A stretch of DNA of 64,000 nucleotides from a bacterium (GCA_905221035.1 CAJNBP010000005.1:62001-126000), one strand, 5' to 3'. Numbered from the stretch's first letter, positions 1-9,858 are shown. Program-made: numbers and translations. Notes: generated from the letters alone by a model not told the origin.

Positions 1-542
1 CTGATCCAAGTAATGCTTCTAGCGCCTTTGCTCAATTGACAAACATGCTTGTCGATCAAGGTGGATACGAAAATGAACAAGCTTGGAACTATGTGAAAAA
101 TCTATTTACCCTAGTAGATGGAAAGATTGCATCTAGCTCTTCAAATGTTTACAAAGCTGTCGCCGATGGAGAAATGGCTGTAGGGCTCACCTATGAAGAT
201 CCTGCCTTAAAACTCTTAAATGATGGGGTTGATGTAAAAGTCATCTATCCAAAAGAAGGAACCGTCTTTTTACCTGGTAACGCGGCTATCGTCAAAAATG
301 CCAAACACATGGAAAATGCTAAGAAATTTATCGATTTCCTTCTTTCTCAAGAAATCCAAGATAAGCTAGGAACTGAAACAACAATCAGACCCATTCGTAA
401 AAATGCTAAAACCAATAAAAATATGAAGGCTATGACAGAAATCAATATTGCCACTGAAGATTCAGATTATGTCATTAAAAACAAATCTGCCATTCTTAAA
501 AAGTACAATGACATTTTTACAGATATCCAATCTAAACAGTAA
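1..542 (+). CDS. Iron(III) ABC transporter substrate-binding protein, C-terminal part
   Basis: The reading frame is open from the first base and ends at the TAA at 540-542, so the start lies outside the window; about 179 residues are present. They look like the second lobe of a periplasmic-binding-protein fold of the ferric-iron (FbpA/AfuA) type, with GNAAIVKNAKHMENAKKF and a C-terminal FLLSQEIQDKL segment. It would be an extracellular lipoprotein that passes iron to the membrane proteins encoded next. The ATPase starts 12 bp downstream and the permease overlaps it, so the three form one operon. The exact ligand is inferred from family and operon context. Confidence 0.85.
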   Translation, partial: DPSNASSAFAQLTNMLVDQGGYENEQAWNYVKNLFTLVDGKIASSSSNVYKAVADGEMAVGLTYEDPALKLLNDGVDVKVIYPKEGTVFLPGNAAIVKNAKHMENAKKFIDFLLSQEIQDKLGTETTIRPIRKNAKTNKNMKAMTEINIATEDSDYVIKNKSAILKKYNDIFTDIQSKQ

Positions 543-554
543 AAGAGGTTCACT

Positions 555-1646
555 ATGAGTGAGATCAAAATTATTAACGCCAAAAAAATCTACCACGATG
601 TCCCTGTTATTGATAATTTAAATATTACAATTCCCAAAGGAAGTCTCTTTACCATCCTTGGTCCTTCAGGATGTGGGAAAACGACTCTTCTTCGTATGAT
701 TGCAGGTTTCAACAGTATCGAAGGCGGAGAATTTTACTTCGATGATACAAAAATCAATAATATGGAACCCAGCAAACGCAATATCGGGATGGTTTTCCAA
801 AACTACGCTATTTTCCCACATTTGACTGTTCGAGATAATGTCGCTTTTGGTCTCAAGCAAAAGAAGGTTCCAAAAGAAGAATTGGTCCAACAGACCAACA
901 AGTATCTCGAACTCATGCAAATTGCTCAATATGCGGATCGCAAGCCCGATAAACTTAGTGGTGGACAACAACAACGTGTCGCCTTGGCACGCGCCTTAGC
1001 TGTTAATCCAAGTGTTCTCCTCATGGACGAGCCACTTAGTAACCTAGATGCCAAACTTCGCTTGGATATGCGTCAAGCCATTCGAGAAATCCAACACGAA
1101 GTAGGAATTACAACTGTCTATGTAACCCACGACCAAGAAGAAGCAATGGCTATTTCAGACCAAATTGCTGTTATGAAAGATGGGGTGATCCAACAAATCG
1201 GCCGACCAAAAGAACTCTATCATAAACCAGCTAATGAGTTTGTGGCCACCTTTATCGGACGCACAAATATCATCCCTGCCAATCTCGAAAAACGGAGCGA
1301 CGGCGCTTATATCGTCTTTTCAGATGGCTATGCCCTTCGAATGCCAGCCCTTGATCAGGCTGAGGAACAAGCCATTCATGTAAGTATTCGTCCTGAAGAG
1401 TTTATCAAAGATGAATCTGGAGATATTGAAGGAACTATTAGCGATAGTGTCTATCTTGGACTGAATACTGAATACTTCATCGAGACAGGCTTTGCCTCAA
1501 AAATTCAAGTTAGCGAAGAATCAACTTTTGAAGAAGATCTACAAAAAGGCGATCGTATTCGTCTACGAATCAATACTCAAAAATTAAACGTCTTTTCTGC
1601 AGATGGTTCTCAAAACCTGATAAAAGGAGTCAACCATGGAACGTAA
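555..1646 (+). CDS. Iron ABC transporter ATP-binding protein (FbpC type)
   Basis: A 363-residue ATPase energising ferric-iron import at the cytoplasmic face. Walker [10 protein letters not shown] lies at residues 36-44, a Q-loop in VFQNYAIFP, the LSGGQQQR signature near 135, Walker B LLMDEP near 155, and an H-loop in VTHDQEE. The last ~120 residues form a TOBE-like regulatory domain, as in CUT/FbpC ATPases. The ATG follows an AGAGG ribosome binding site by 7 nt. The gene overlaps the permease gene by 11 bp, which suggests translational coupling. Substrate is inferred from the neighbours; the fold is certain. Confidence 0.92.
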   Translation: MSEIKIINAKKIYHDVPVIDNLNITIPKGSLFTILGPSGCGKTTLLRMIAGFNSIEGGEFYFDDTKINNMEPSKRNIGMVFQNYAIFPHLTVRDNVAFGLKQKKVPKEELVQQTNKYLELMQIAQYADRKPDKLSGGQQQRVALARALAVNPSVLLMDEPLSNLDAKLRLDMRQAIREIQHEVGITTVYVTHDQEEAMAISDQIAVMKDGVIQQIGRPKELYHKPANEFVATFIGRTNIIPANLEKRSDGAYIVFSDGYALRMPALDQAEEQAIHVSIRPEEFIKDESGDIEGTISDSVYLGLNTEYFIETGFASKIQVSEESTFEEDLQKGDRIRLRINTQKLNVFSADGSQNLIKGVNHGT

Positions 1647-3294
1647 AAAACTAAATATTTGGACAGCCTCCTCTTTCTTCATCTTTCTTACCTATCTTGT
1701 CTTTCTCGTTTATCCTATCGTTACCGTGCTCAAGCAAGCACTCATACATGAAGGACAATTCTCACTAGCTAATTTTGTCACTTTCTTTAGTAAAGCCTAC
1801 TACTCTGAGACACTCGTCAATAGTTTCAAGGTTTCCATTACCGCTACTGTCACCTCCTTGGTTGTAGGAACCTTATTAGCTTACCTCTTTTCCATGTATG
1901 ACTTCAAGGGAAAGAAATTTCTACAAATATTGATTATCATTGCTTCCATGTCAGCTCCTTTTGTGGGAGCCTACTCCTGGATTCTCTTGCTGGGACGAAA
2001 TGGGGTCATCACTAAATTCCTGACAAATGCCCTTCATCTTCCAGCTATCGATATTTATGGATTCAAAGGAATTGTACTTGTCTTTACACTACAATTATTC
2101 CCACTGGTATTTCTATACGTTGCTGGGACAATGAAAAGTATTGACAATTCTCTACTTGAAGCCGCTGAAAGCATGGGGTCCTTCGGATTTAAGCGTATTG
2201 TAACGGTTGTTTTACCTCTCCTAGTTCCAACCTTACTAGCGGCTGCCCTGCTTGTATTTATGAGAGCATTCTCAGACTTTGGAACACCGATGTTAATTGG
2301 TGAAGGATATCGGACTTTCCCGGTCTTGATTTATACCCAATTTATTAGCGAGGTTGGAGGAAATTCTGCTTTTGCATCTGCTTTAGCAATTATGGCGATT
2401 ATCATTGCCTTGGCAATTTTCCTTATCCAAAAATACATTTCAAACCGCTACAGTTTCAGTATGAATTCACTCCATCCAATCGAGCCTAAAAAAACTACAA
2501 AAGGAAAAATGGTTGCCATTTATGCAACAGCCTACGGAATTATCTTGTTCTCTGTTCTACCTCAAGTCTACTTGATTTATACTTCTTTCCTAAAAACATC
2601 AGGTATGGTATTTGTCAAAGGTTATTCTCTAAACAGTTACAAAGTAGCTTTCAATCGTATGGGATCTGCTATTTTCAATACCATTCGTATCCCTTTGATT
2701 GCCTTAGTTCTAGTTGTCCTATTCGCAACATTTATCTCCTACCTAGCCGTTAGAAAACGGAATTTGTTTACAAACTTAATTGACAGCCTCAGTATGGTCC
2801 CTTATATTGTACCAGGAACCGTTCTAGGGATTGCCTTCATTTCTTCCTTCAATACCGGTCTATTTGGAAGTGGATTTCTTATGATTACAGGGACAGCTTT
2901 CATCTTGATCATGTCCCTATCTGTCAGAAGATTGCCTTATACTATTCGCTCATCTGTTGCTAGCTTGCAACAAATAGCACCAAGTATTGAAGAAGCCGCT
3001 GAAAGCTTAGGAAGTAGTCGTCTCAATACCTTTGCCAAGATTACAACTCCAATGATGCTATCTGGTATTATTTCTGGAGCCATCCTATCTTGGGTCACAA
3101 TGATTTCAGAACTCTCTACTTCTATCCTCCTCTACAATGTCAAAACAAGAACAATGACTGTAGCCATTTATACAGAGGTTCTCAGAGGAAATTACGGTGT
3201 AGCCGCAGCCTTGTCAACTATCCTGACTGTTCTAACAGTAGGTTCCTTGCTCTTGTTTATGAAAATCTCTAAAAGCAATAGCATTACACTTTAG
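1636..3294 (+). CDS. Iron ABC transporter permease, two fused membrane domains (FbpB type)
   Basis: A 552-residue integral membrane protein with about twelve hydrophobic segments. It carries two copies of the EAA loop that docks onto the ATPase: EAAESMGSFGFKRI in the first half and EEAAESLGSSRLNTF in the second, showing that two permease domains are fused, as usual for FbpB. The start ATG is preceded by AAAAGGAG and lies inside the end of the ATPase gene. It is the last gene of the importer operon and is followed by a strong terminator. Confidence 0.92.
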   Translation: MERKKLNIWTASSFFIFLTYLVFLVYPIVTVLKQALIHEGQFSLANFVTFFSKAYYSETLVNSFKVSITATVTSLVVGTLLAYLFSMYDFKGKKFLQILIIIASMSAPFVGAYSWILLLGRNGVITKFLTNALHLPAIDIYGFKGIVLVFTLQLFPLVFLYVAGTMKSIDNSLLEAAESMGSFGFKRIVTVVLPLLVPTLLAAALLVFMRAFSDFGTPMLIGEGYRTFPVLIYTQFISEVGGNSAFASALAIMAIIIALAIFLIQKYISNRYSFSMNSLHPIEPKKTTKGKMVAIYATAYGIILFSVLPQVYLIYTSFLKTSGMVFVKGYSLNSYKVAFNRMGSAIFNTIRIPLIALVLVVLFATFISYLAVRKRNLFTNLIDSLSMVPYIVPGTVLGIAFISSFNTGLFGSGFLMITGTAFILIMSLSVRRLPYTIRSSVASLQQIAPSIEEAAESLGSSRLNTFAKITTPMMLSGIISGAILSWVTMISELSTSILLYNVKTRTMTVAIYTEVLRGNYGVAAALSTILTVLTVGSLLLFMKISKSNSITL

Positions 3295-3305
3295 TTTTTC
3301 CCATC

Positions 3306-3342
3306 AAAAACAGCCGAAAGGATTATCCTCGGCTGTTTTTTC
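3306..3342 (+). terminator. Rho-independent terminator of the iron importer operon
   Basis: AAAAACAGCCGA and TCGGCTGTTTTTT form a 12-bp stem around a short loop, followed by a T run, 11 bp after the permease stop codon. The A-rich left arm may let it also work on the opposite strand. Confidence 0.88.
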
Positions 3343-3396
3343 TTATCTTGATATTCCTATCAAATCCCTAGTTCATAGCAAGCAAGTCTAGACTAA

Positions 3397-4089
3397 TTAA
3401 ATAGAGGCTTCCTCCATCTTCTCCCGTCCTAGTTCTCGGTAACTACGGTCACCAACAACTTCAACGCTAAACTGGCCGTTCTCATATTCAAGGATCGTCA
3501 CACTACCATTATCTAGCCCATGAGGATGCATGCCATTAATCAGATAAACAATGGTTCCAATGGTCATTCCGTGGCTAACGACAAGGGCATTGCCCCCACC
3601 TTGCTCGTCCATTTCTTTGGCAATCGCTTCAAAGCCTTCCTTGATTCGGCTACTGAGTTTTTCCCAGCCTTCAGCCCAACCAGCTGTATCAACCTCCACC
3701 AAGCCCTCAGCCAGTTCAGCATAAGACAATTGGTGAACATGGTCCACATTAAAGATACGAGGAATGATTCCCATGAAAAGATCACCGTCGTAGGCTCCGT
3801 CAAAGCTACCAAAACACCATTCTCTGATACGCTTGTCCATGCGATAAGGGATTTTTCCCTGCAAGCCAAGTTCATCAAGGATAATTCCCATTGTCTGAAT
3901 GGTGCGGCCAGAATCACTGGAATAAGCGCGTTCAAACTGCAAACCAGATTCTCGCAAACCGATTCCTAATTCTTGAATTCCTCGCTCACCTTCAGCCGTT
4001 AAGGGGGTATCACTCCAACCTTGAGCGCGACCAATCGTGTTAAACATGGTCTTGCCATGACGTACCAAATACAATCGTACTTTTACCAT
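3397..4089 (-). CDS. Histidine phosphatase / phosphoglycerate mutase family protein
   Basis: A 230-residue cytosolic protein of the histidine phosphatase superfamily. The catalytic motif LVRHGKTMFN gives the phospho-acceptor His11, and a second conserved histidine is in VVSHGMTIG near the C-terminus. I chose the ATG at 4089 because it follows CGGAGGACGGAAA and places RHG at the usual distance from the N-terminus; an upstream in-frame start lacks these. Paralogues of this size are broad phosphatases rather than the glycolytic mutase. The substrate cannot be told from sequence. It has its own promoter, separating it from the choline-binding gene upstream. Confidence 0.85.
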   Translation of the reverse strand: MVKVRLYLVRHGKTMFNTIGRAQGWSDTPLTAEGERGIQELGIGLRESGLQFERAYSSDSGRTIQTMGIILDELGLQGKIPYRMDKRIREWCFGSFDGAYDGDLFMGIIPRIFNVDHVHQLSYAELAEGLVEVDTAGWAEGWEKLSSRIKEGFEAIAKEMDEQGGGNALVVSHGMTIGTIVYLINGMHPHGLDNGSVTILEYENGQFSVEVVGDRSYRELGREKMEEASI

Positions 4090-4111
4090 TTTCCGTCCTC
4101 CGTTTGCTTCT

Positions 4112-4120
4112 ATTATATCA
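4112..4120 (-). promoter_or_regulatory. Extended -10 promoter of the phosphatase gene
   Basis: On the minus strand TGATATAAT is an extended -10 element 23 bp upstream of the start codon; no good -35 is visible, as expected for extended -10 promoters. Confidence 0.6.
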
Positions 4121-4172
4121 TGGATAATAAAACAAAAGCCACCCATACAGGCGACTTTTGCAGGAGATTATT

Positions 4173-4310
4173 ATGAAAAAGTTTAGGAGTTCTATTAAAT
4201 AAAGATATTAGATGAAAATCAAATTCAAACTAAATCAGTGTTATCTGTTTCAAATAATATTAGGAGGTCTTTATTTAATGACTATAGTATACACAGCTAA
4301 CCTTAAATAG
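4173..4310. repeat. Small inverted repeat with a BOX-A-like fragment and two very short plus-strand ORFs
   Basis: This gap holds a perfect 12-bp inverted repeat (ATTAAATAAAGA at 4194-4205; TCTTTATTTAAT at 4268-4279). Between the arms, 4213-4238 (GAAAATCAAATTCAAAC..) resembles the start of boxA. On the plus strand a 9-codon ORF (4173-4202) follows AGGAG, and a 10-codon ORF (4278-4310) follows TAGGAGG. It may be a decayed mobile repeat left when the neighbouring choline-binding gene arrived. Coding is doubtful. Confidence 0.35.
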
Positions 4311-4321
4311 AACTTAAAAAA

Positions 4322-5806
4322 TTAAACCCATTCACCTTTTTCATTTACTTTATAGCCGTTAATGGTCATATTTTTTGCCAATTTCCCATCAGCTAACAAG
4401 TAATACCACTTATCTCCATCCTTAATCCATTGGTTACGAGCATACTTACCATCTTGGTTCAGATAATACCAACTATCATACTGAGAATCAAATACCCACT
4501 CACTCTTAGCCATGTAACCGCCACGTTTTAGGTAGTATTCGCCCTGCCAAGCTTTCTCCACATAACTACCAGTTGAATCTACATAAAACCAGCTCTTATA
4601 ATCTTCATCGTAAATCCATTCACTCGCAGCCATTGAAGCATCTGCTTTTAGATAATAACGGCCTACCCAACGGTTTCTTACAAGATTGCCCGAAAGGTCA
4701 TTGTAGTACCATTTACCAGACTCTTTAAACCACTTACTTGCTTGATAATCCTTCTTAGTCTCTCCATTAGCAGTAACGGTAGCTTGAGATGAAGTTGAAA
4801 CTGAGGATGAAGTTCCAGTAGAAACTGCTTGAATAGCCTCTTCTTTTGTCACCTTAGGCTTAGCTTTTCCTTGGTAAACATCCTCAATGCGCTTAGTAAA
4901 TACAGATAGCTCCTCAGGGGATAGCATGTGTACGAACTCAGGTTTCTCCTCATGTAAAAGACCAGCTTCTTTCCTGATTTTATGTATCCCTTCTTCAACT
5001 ATATCATCAATCTTACTAAACATAGAAACCTTTTCTGCTTTAGAAAGTGTATCATCATTACTAATCGCTGTCTTCTCCATAAAGGCAACAGCATTAATTT
5101 CTCTAATATTTTTCTCTCTAGGAAGTACGATATAGATACGAAAATCATTTGATGCAACAGGAACCAAGGTTTTTAAATATTGATTTACTGTCATATTTCC
5201 ATCTCTATCACCCTCAGGATAATATTGTTTAAAATCAATTGGGGATTCGATACTTTTTAACACATTTTCTTTTTCTCTTGCTGTATAATATTGGTTTTCC
5301 TTTATTTTAGGAATTAGTTTTTCCTTTTTCTTTAATATAATTAGCTCTAGAGCCTCTCTTTTAATTCTATAACTAGAATCAAAATTTGTGTTAATACGGT
5401 AACTCATAGAATCATGCAATCTATTTACAGCACCTTGAAAATCCTTTGAAGTCTGTAATGCTTCTTTTTCCACTCCTTCTATCTCTTCTAAAAAAGATTG
5501 GTATTCTTTATTAAGTCTTTCTATAGCATTATTCTTAATTGTTTTTATATCATCCTGAGAAAAAGAAAGGATGCTCCAGTCTACTTGATCCGCTTCATTT
5601 AATAATTTTTCTTTATTCTTACTTAAAAACTCTTTATAATATTTCTTAGCTTGCTCTACTTCATTTTTAAAAAATTCTAAAGTTACCTGTGTTACAGTTT
5701 CATGGCTTTCTTCTTGCGCATAAACTACTTGATTGACAAAAGTTGGGACTAGTAAAGTCGACAGTCCCAAAGCTACTAAAGCATGTTTCATTTCTTTTTT
5801 CATCAT
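4322..5806 (-). CDS. Choline-binding surface protein of unknown function
   Basis: A 494-residue secreted protein. Residues 1-30 are a signal peptide with a likely cleavage after VVYA. Residues ~40-350 are charged, mostly helical and AT-rich in coding; I recognise no enzyme domain. From residue ~356 to the end are about six aromatic repeats (W..GKWYY, WYYLNQDGKYARNQW, WYYLLADGKLAKNM) typical of choline-binding modules that hold proteins on teichoic-acid phosphocholine. A low-complexity Ser/Thr linker precedes the repeats. The start follows AGGAGAAA. Its start is only 14 bp behind the DUF711 gene, so it is probably read from that operon. Base composition and position suggest an inserted, strain-variable gene. 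Confidence 0.85.
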   Translation of the reverse strand: MMKKEMKHALVALGLSTLLVPTFVNQVVYAQEESHETVTQVTLEFFKNEVEQAKKYYKEFLSKNKEKLLNEADQVDWSILSFSQDDIKTIKNNAIERLNKEYQSFLEEIEGVEKEALQTSKDFQGAVNRLHDSMSYRINTNFDSSYRIKREALELIILKKKEKLIPKIKENQYYTAREKENVLKSIESPIDFKQYYPEGDRDGNMTVNQYLKTLVPVASNDFRIYIVLPREKNIREINAVAFMEKTAISNDDTLSKAEKVSMFSKIDDIVEEGIHKIRKEAGLLHEEKPEFVHMLSPEELSVFTKRIEDVYQGKAKPKVTKEEAIQAVSTGTSSSVSTSSQATVTANGETKKDYQASKWFKESGKWYYNDLSGNLVRNRWVGRYYLKADASMAASEWIYDEDYKSWFYVDSTGSYVEKAWQGEYYLKRGGYMAKSEWVFDSQYDSWYYLNQDGKYARNQWIKDGDKWYYLLADGKLAKNMTINGYKVNEKGEWV

Positions 5807-5820
5807 TTTCTCCTATTTTC

Positions 5821-7158
5821 TTAATTTTTAAAACTATGAATTGGTGCTGGGATTTGTCCACCACGAGAGATGAAATCAACAGACGAAGCCCCATTGACCT
5901 TCATAACAGGCGCAGTTCCTAATAGGCCACCAAACTCAATCATATCGCCTTCTTTTCCTTTGGGAATGATACGAACAGCCGTTGTTTTCATGTTAATAAC
6001 ACCAATTGCAGCTTCATCCGCAATCATGGCCGCAATGGTTTCAGCTGGTGTATCCTCTGGGATGGCAATCATATCCAAACCAACGGAACAGATAGCCGTC
6101 ATAGCTTCTAGTTTTTCCAAATTAAGAGAGCCATTTTGCACTGCAGCAATCATTCCCTCATCCTCGGAAACAGGGATAAAGGCACCAGATAAACCTCCAA
6201 CTTGATTGCAGGCCATCACTCCGCCCTTCTTAACTTGGTCGTTCAAGAGAGCCAAGGCAGCCGTCGTTCCGTGCGTTCCAACTGTTTCTAGCCCCATTTC
6301 CTCAAGGACACGTGCCACAGAGTCTCCAACCGCAGGGGTTGGCGCCAAACTCAAGTCTACAATACCAAACTCCACACCCAGTCTCTCGCTAGCCATTTGA
6401 CCAACCAATTGACCGATACGAGTAATTTTAAAGGCAGTCTTCTTGACCGTTTCTGCTACTACGTCAAAGCTCTCTCCACGAACTTTTTCCAAGGCACGCT
6501 TGACCACACCGGGACCAGAAACTCCGACATTGATGATAACATCTGCTTCCCCAACGCCGTGGAAAGCACCCGCCATAAATGGATTGTCCTCAACAGCATT
6601 GGCAAATACAACCAGCTTGGCTGCGCCCATATCAGATAGATTAGCCGTTTCCTTGATAATACGTCCCATATCTGCTACAGCGGTCATATTAATACCAGAC
6701 TTGGTTGAACCGATATTGACTGACGAACAGACCTTGTCCGTTTCAGCCAAAGCGCGAGGAATAGAATTGATGAGAATCTCATCTCCCTTTTGATAACCTT
6801 TTTGTACCAAGGCAGAAAAACCACCGATAAAGTCCACACCGATCTCTTTCGCAGCCTTATCAAGCGCTTTTGCCAGAACCACATAGTCTGTCGCATCTGT
6901 CGCTGCTCCAATCAGAGAAATGGGAGTCACCGATACACGCTTATTAACGATTGGAATTCCCAACTCAGCCGAAATCTCATCCCCAACAGCCACTAAATTA
7001 GCTGCCTTGGTCGTAATCTTTTGATAAATTTTCTCCGCAGCACGATTGATATCTGGATCGATACAGTCCAAAAGGGAAATCCCCATGGTAATAGTTCTGA
7101 TATCGAAGTTTTGCTCCTCAATCATGGCGATGGTTTCAGTAACTTGTCTAATATCCAT
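5821..7158 (-). CDS. DUF711 / UPF0210 family protein
   Basis: A 445-residue soluble protein rich in glycine and alanine, matching the conserved UPF0210 (DUF711, PFL-like) family, for which I know no firm biochemical role. Motifs visible include [32 protein letters not shown] and a C-terminal [14 protein letters not shown]. There is no signal peptide or membrane segment. The ATG at 7158 follows TAGGAGGGGCAC. The ACT-domain gene sits 9 bp upstream, a pairing seen widely in Firmicutes that suggests the small protein senses a ligand for this one. Confidence 0.88.
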   Translation of the reverse strand: MDIRQVTETIAMIEEQNFDIRTITMGISLLDCIDPDINRAAEKIYQKITTKAANLVAVGDEISAELGIPIVNKRVSVTPISLIGAATDATDYVVLAKALDKAAKEIGVDFIGGFSALVQKGYQKGDEILINSIPRALAETDKVCSSVNIGSTKSGINMTAVADMGRIIKETANLSDMGAAKLVVFANAVEDNPFMAGAFHGVGEADVIINVGVSGPGVVKRALEKVRGESFDVVAETVKKTAFKITRIGQLVGQMASERLGVEFGIVDLSLAPTPAVGDSVARVLEEMGLETVGTHGTTAALALLNDQVKKGGVMACNQVGGLSGAFIPVSEDEGMIAAVQNGSLNLEKLEAMTAICSVGLDMIAIPEDTPAETIAAMIADEAAIGVINMKTTAVRIIPKGKEGDMIEFGGLLGTAPVMKVNGASSVDFISRGGQIPAPIHSFKN

Positions 7159-7167
7159 GTGCCCCTC

Positions 7168-7434
7168 CTAGATATTATACATAGCTTCGAAAATCGCTGC
7201 ACTCTGAATATTGATTTTCACATTCAAAGTTTGCCCAAAAGCTTCAAATTCATTACGAAGATAAGTAAAATCTTGCTTTTCATCACTAGAGACGACAGCC
7301 ATCATCGTGAAATATTCATCCAAGACAGTTTGAGAGATATCATCAATGTTCAAACCCAATTCTGCAATTTTACCAGAAACACCTGCAACAATTCCAGATT
7401 TATCTTTACCAACAACAGTTATAATCGCTTTCAT
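7168..7434 (-). CDS. ACT-domain protein (UPF0237)
   Basis: An 88-residue protein made of a single ACT domain followed by a short partial repeat; it begins MKAIITVVGKDKSGIVAGV, the glycine-rich entry of ACT folds that bind small ligands such as amino acids. I chose ATG 7434, which follows TTGGAGTTTGCTT, over an upstream in-frame codon that would add a non-conserved basic tail. It is the first gene of the ACT-DUF711 operon and resembles GcvR-type regulators. The ligand is unknown. Confidence 0.87.
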   Translation of the reverse strand: MKAIITVVGKDKSGIVAGVSGKIAELGLNIDDISQTVLDEYFTMMAVVSSDEKQDFTYLRNEFEAFGQTLNVKINIQSAAIFEAMYNI

Positions 7435-7496
7435 AAGCAAACTCCAATTCTTCTTAAAATAAGAAACCTGAACATTAAACAGATTTCGTCTTAAAT

Positions 7497-7505
7497 AGTA
7501 TAGCA
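7497..7505 (-). promoter_or_regulatory. Extended -10 promoter of the ACT-DUF711 operon
   Basis: TGCTATACT on the minus strand, about 60 bp upstream of the ACT gene and just beyond the ribosomal operon terminator. The -35 region is poor. Confidence 0.6.
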
Positions 7506-7527
7506 TAATTCTAACTAAAATACTCAA

Positions 7528-7584
7528 AAACGCCTGCTTACGAAGTTGTTCTTAAGCAAAAAACAATTTCGTAAACAAGCGTCT
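7528..7584 (-). terminator. Terminator of the S10-spc-alpha ribosomal operon
   Basis: A 21-bp imperfect stem (ACGCTTGTTTACGAAATTGTT paired with AACAACTTCGTAAGCAGGCGT) is followed by TTTTTGAG on the minus strand. The three departures from pairing are G-U wobbles only in minus-strand RNA, which fixes the transcribed strand. It lies about 115 bp downstream of the rplQ stop. Confidence 0.85.
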
Positions 7585-7595
7585 ACTATCCCAAC

Positions 7596-7677
7596 TTATG
7601 ATGAGTGTTCCCGCTAGGACCGAAATCCTAGCGGTAGACCAGAGCTAGACTAAGAGCACAAGACTCCATCATCATAA
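7596..7677 (-). ncRNA. L17 downstream element (L17DE) in the rplQ 3' UTR
   Basis: Just after rplQ there is a nested structure: an outer 9-bp stem (TTATGATGA/TCATCATAA) enclosing a perfect 9-bp hairpin (CCGCTAGGA/TCCTAGCGG) with additional pairing capacity between. Position immediately behind rplQ, and structure, match what I recall of the L17 downstream element, a conserved RNA of lactic acid bacteria with unknown function. A covariance-model search would settle it. Confidence 0.65.
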
Positions 7678-7698
7678 CACTCAACAAAATTGATGATT

Positions 7699-8085
7699 TT
7701 ATACTAATTCGATGATCGCCATTGGCGCTGCATCACCACGACGTGGTTCAGTTTTAAGGATACGAGTGTATCCACCGTTACGTTCAGCATAACGAGGTGC
7801 GATTTCTGAGAACAATTTTTGAAGTGCTGTAGTAGAAGTGTACTTGTCAGTTGCTTCATCATAGTTTTCAGATGCGATTTCATTACGTACGAAAGCAGCT
7901 GCTTGACGACGTGCATGCAAATCACCACGTTTACCTAGAGTAATCATTTTTTCAACAGTTTTACGGATTTCTTTAGCACGAGCTTCAGTTGTCACGATTG
8001 ATTCATTGATCAAAAGGTCAGTTGTCAAATCGCGAAGCATTGCTTTACGTTGTGAGCTAGTGCGTCCTAGTTTACGGTAAGCCAT
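7699..8085 (-). CDS. rplQ: 50S ribosomal protein L17
   Basis: A 128-residue protein with the L17 signature [20 protein letters not shown] and a C-terminal [12 protein letters not shown] segment. L17 lies near the peptide exit tunnel of the large subunit. The start follows AAAGGAGGAATAA. It is the last gene of the operon, 11 bp behind rpoA, which is the normal alpha-operon arrangement. Confidence 0.97.
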   Translation of the reverse strand: MAYRKLGRTSSQRKAMLRDLTTDLLINESIVTTEARAKEIRKTVEKMITLGKRGDLHARRQAAAFVRNEIASENYDEATDKYTSTTALQKLFSEIAPRYAERNGGYTRILKTEPRRGDAAPMAIIELV

Positions 8086-8096
8086 TTATTCCTCCT

Positions 8097-9032
8097 TTAT
8101 TTATCTTTTAATCCAAGACCCAAATCAATAAGTTTGAATTTCACTTCTTCCAAACTCTTGCGTCCAAGATTTCGTACTTTCATCATCTCTGCTTCAGATT
8201 TTTCTGTCAAGTCATGCACAGTATTGATACCGGCACGTTTCAAACAGTTGTATGAACGCACAGACAAATCCAGTTCTTCAATCGTACGATCCAAAATACG
8301 GTCGTCAGATTCAGTATCAGCTTCTTTCATCACTTCAGTTGACTTAGCAATCTCAGTAAGATTTGTAAACAAATCAAGATGTTCTGTCAAAATACGTGCT
8401 GAAAGCCCTAAAGCATCTTCTGGAATAATTGTTCCATTTGTCAAGATTTCAAGGGTTAGTTTGTCAAAACCATCGTTGCTACCTACACGAGCAGGTTCAA
8501 CTTGATAGTTGACTTTGGTAACTGGTGTATAAATAGAATCTACAGCAAGTGTCCCAACTGGTGCATTATCCTTTTTATTTTCATCTGCAGGTACATATCC
8601 ACGACCACTGTTAACAGTCATAGTCGCTTGTAGAGAAGAACCTTCACCGATTGTAAAGAGATAATGATCTGGATTTACAATTTCAATATCGCTATCTGTC
8701 AAAATGTCACCAGCTGTTACTTCAGCAGGACCTTCAACATCTAGTTCGATGATTTTTTCGTCTTCAACGTACGATTTCACTGCAATTCCTTTAATGTTCA
8801 GAATGATTTGCATCACATCTTCACGAACACCTGGAACTGTGTCAAACTCATGTAACACACCATCAATATTGATAGATGTCACAGCTGCTCCTGGTAGAGA
8901 AGCTAGAAGTACACGACGAAGAGAGTTACCAAGAGTTGTACCGTAGCCACGTTCAAGTGGTTCGATTACAAACTTGCCATAATCTTTATTTTCATCAATT
9001 TTTGTTATATTTGGTTTTTCAAACTCGATCAT
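8097..9032 (-). CDS. rpoA: DNA-directed RNA polymerase alpha subunit
   Basis: 311 residues, the usual Firmicute length. The N-terminal assembly domain spans ~1-230 ([23 protein letters not shown] near residue 25), then an acidic linker, then the C-terminal domain from ~245 with the helix-hairpin-helix [13 protein letters not shown] and [13 protein letters not shown] that contacts UP elements and activators. Its place between rpsK and rplQ is conserved. Confidence 0.98.
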   Translation of the reverse strand: MIEFEKPNITKIDENKDYGKFVIEPLERGYGTTLGNSLRRVLLASLPGAAVTSINIDGVLHEFDTVPGVREDVMQIILNIKGIAVKSYVEDEKIIELDVEGPAEVTAGDILTDSDIEIVNPDHYLFTIGEGSSLQATMTVNSGRGYVPADENKKDNAPVGTLAVDSIYTPVTKVNYQVEPARVGSNDGFDKLTLEILTNGTIIPEDALGLSARILTEHLDLFTNLTEIAKSTEVMKEADTESDDRILDRTIEELDLSVRSYNCLKRAGINTVHDLTEKSEAEMMKVRNLGRKSLEEVKFKLIDLGLGLKDK

Positions 9033-9074
9033 TTAGTTACTCCCTCTTAAACGAAAAGCAGTGTAATGCGATGA

Positions 9075-9458
9075 TTATACACGGCGACGTTTTGGAGGAC
9101 GAGCACCATTGTGTGGCACTGGAGTCACATCACGAATTGCTGTTACTTCAAGACCAGCGGCAGCAAGCGCACGAATAGCTGACTCACGACCAGAACCTGG
9201 ACCTTTTACAGTAACTTCAACTGATTTAAGACCGTGTTCTTGTGCAGATTTAGCAGCAGCTTCAGAAGCCATTTGAGCAGCGAATGGTGTAGATTTACGA
9301 GAACCTTTGAAACCAAGAGCACCAGCTGATGACCAAGCAATTGCATTACCATGCACATCAGTAATCATAACAATAGTGTTATTAAATGTAGCGTGAATAT
9401 GAGCAATACCAGATTCGATATTCTTTTTCACACGACGTTTACGTGTTGGTTTAGCCAA
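9075..9458 (-). CDS. rpsK: 30S ribosomal protein S11
   Basis: 127 residues with the S11 core [22 protein letters not shown] and the C-terminal [19 protein letters not shown], which reaches the mRNA path on the 30S platform. It lies 17 bp behind rpsM in the alpha-operon order. Confidence 0.97.
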
Positions 9459-9475
9459 GACTTTTACCTCCTATA

Positions 9476-9841
9476 TTATTTTTTCTTACCAGCAATCGCA
9501 ACAGCTTTACCTTTACGAGTGCGAGCGTTGTTTTTAGTGTTTTGTCCACGGACAGGAAGTCCACGACGGTGACGGATACCACGGTATGAACCGATTTCCA
9601 TCAAACGTTTGATGTTCAAGTTTACTTCACGACGAAGGTCACCTTCAACTTTGATTGCATCCACTTCACGACGGATAGCATCTTCTTGATCTGATGTAAG
9701 ATCACGTACACGAACATCTTCTGAGATTCCAGCAGCAGCCAAAATTTTCTTAGATGTTGCAAGTCCGATACCATAAACATAAGTCAATGAGATTACTACG
9801 CGTTTGTCATTTGGAATGTCAACTCCAGCAATACGAGCCAT
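9476..9841 (-). CDS. rpsM: 30S ribosomal protein S13
   Basis: 121 residues starting [21 protein letters not shown], with the [15 protein letters not shown] block and the basic tail ending AIAGKKK that contacts P-site tRNA. S13 forms inter-subunit bridges in the 30S head. It sits between rpmJ and rpsK as in other Firmicutes. Confidence 0.97.
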
Positions 9842-9858
9842 GTTTTCTCCTTTCTATC

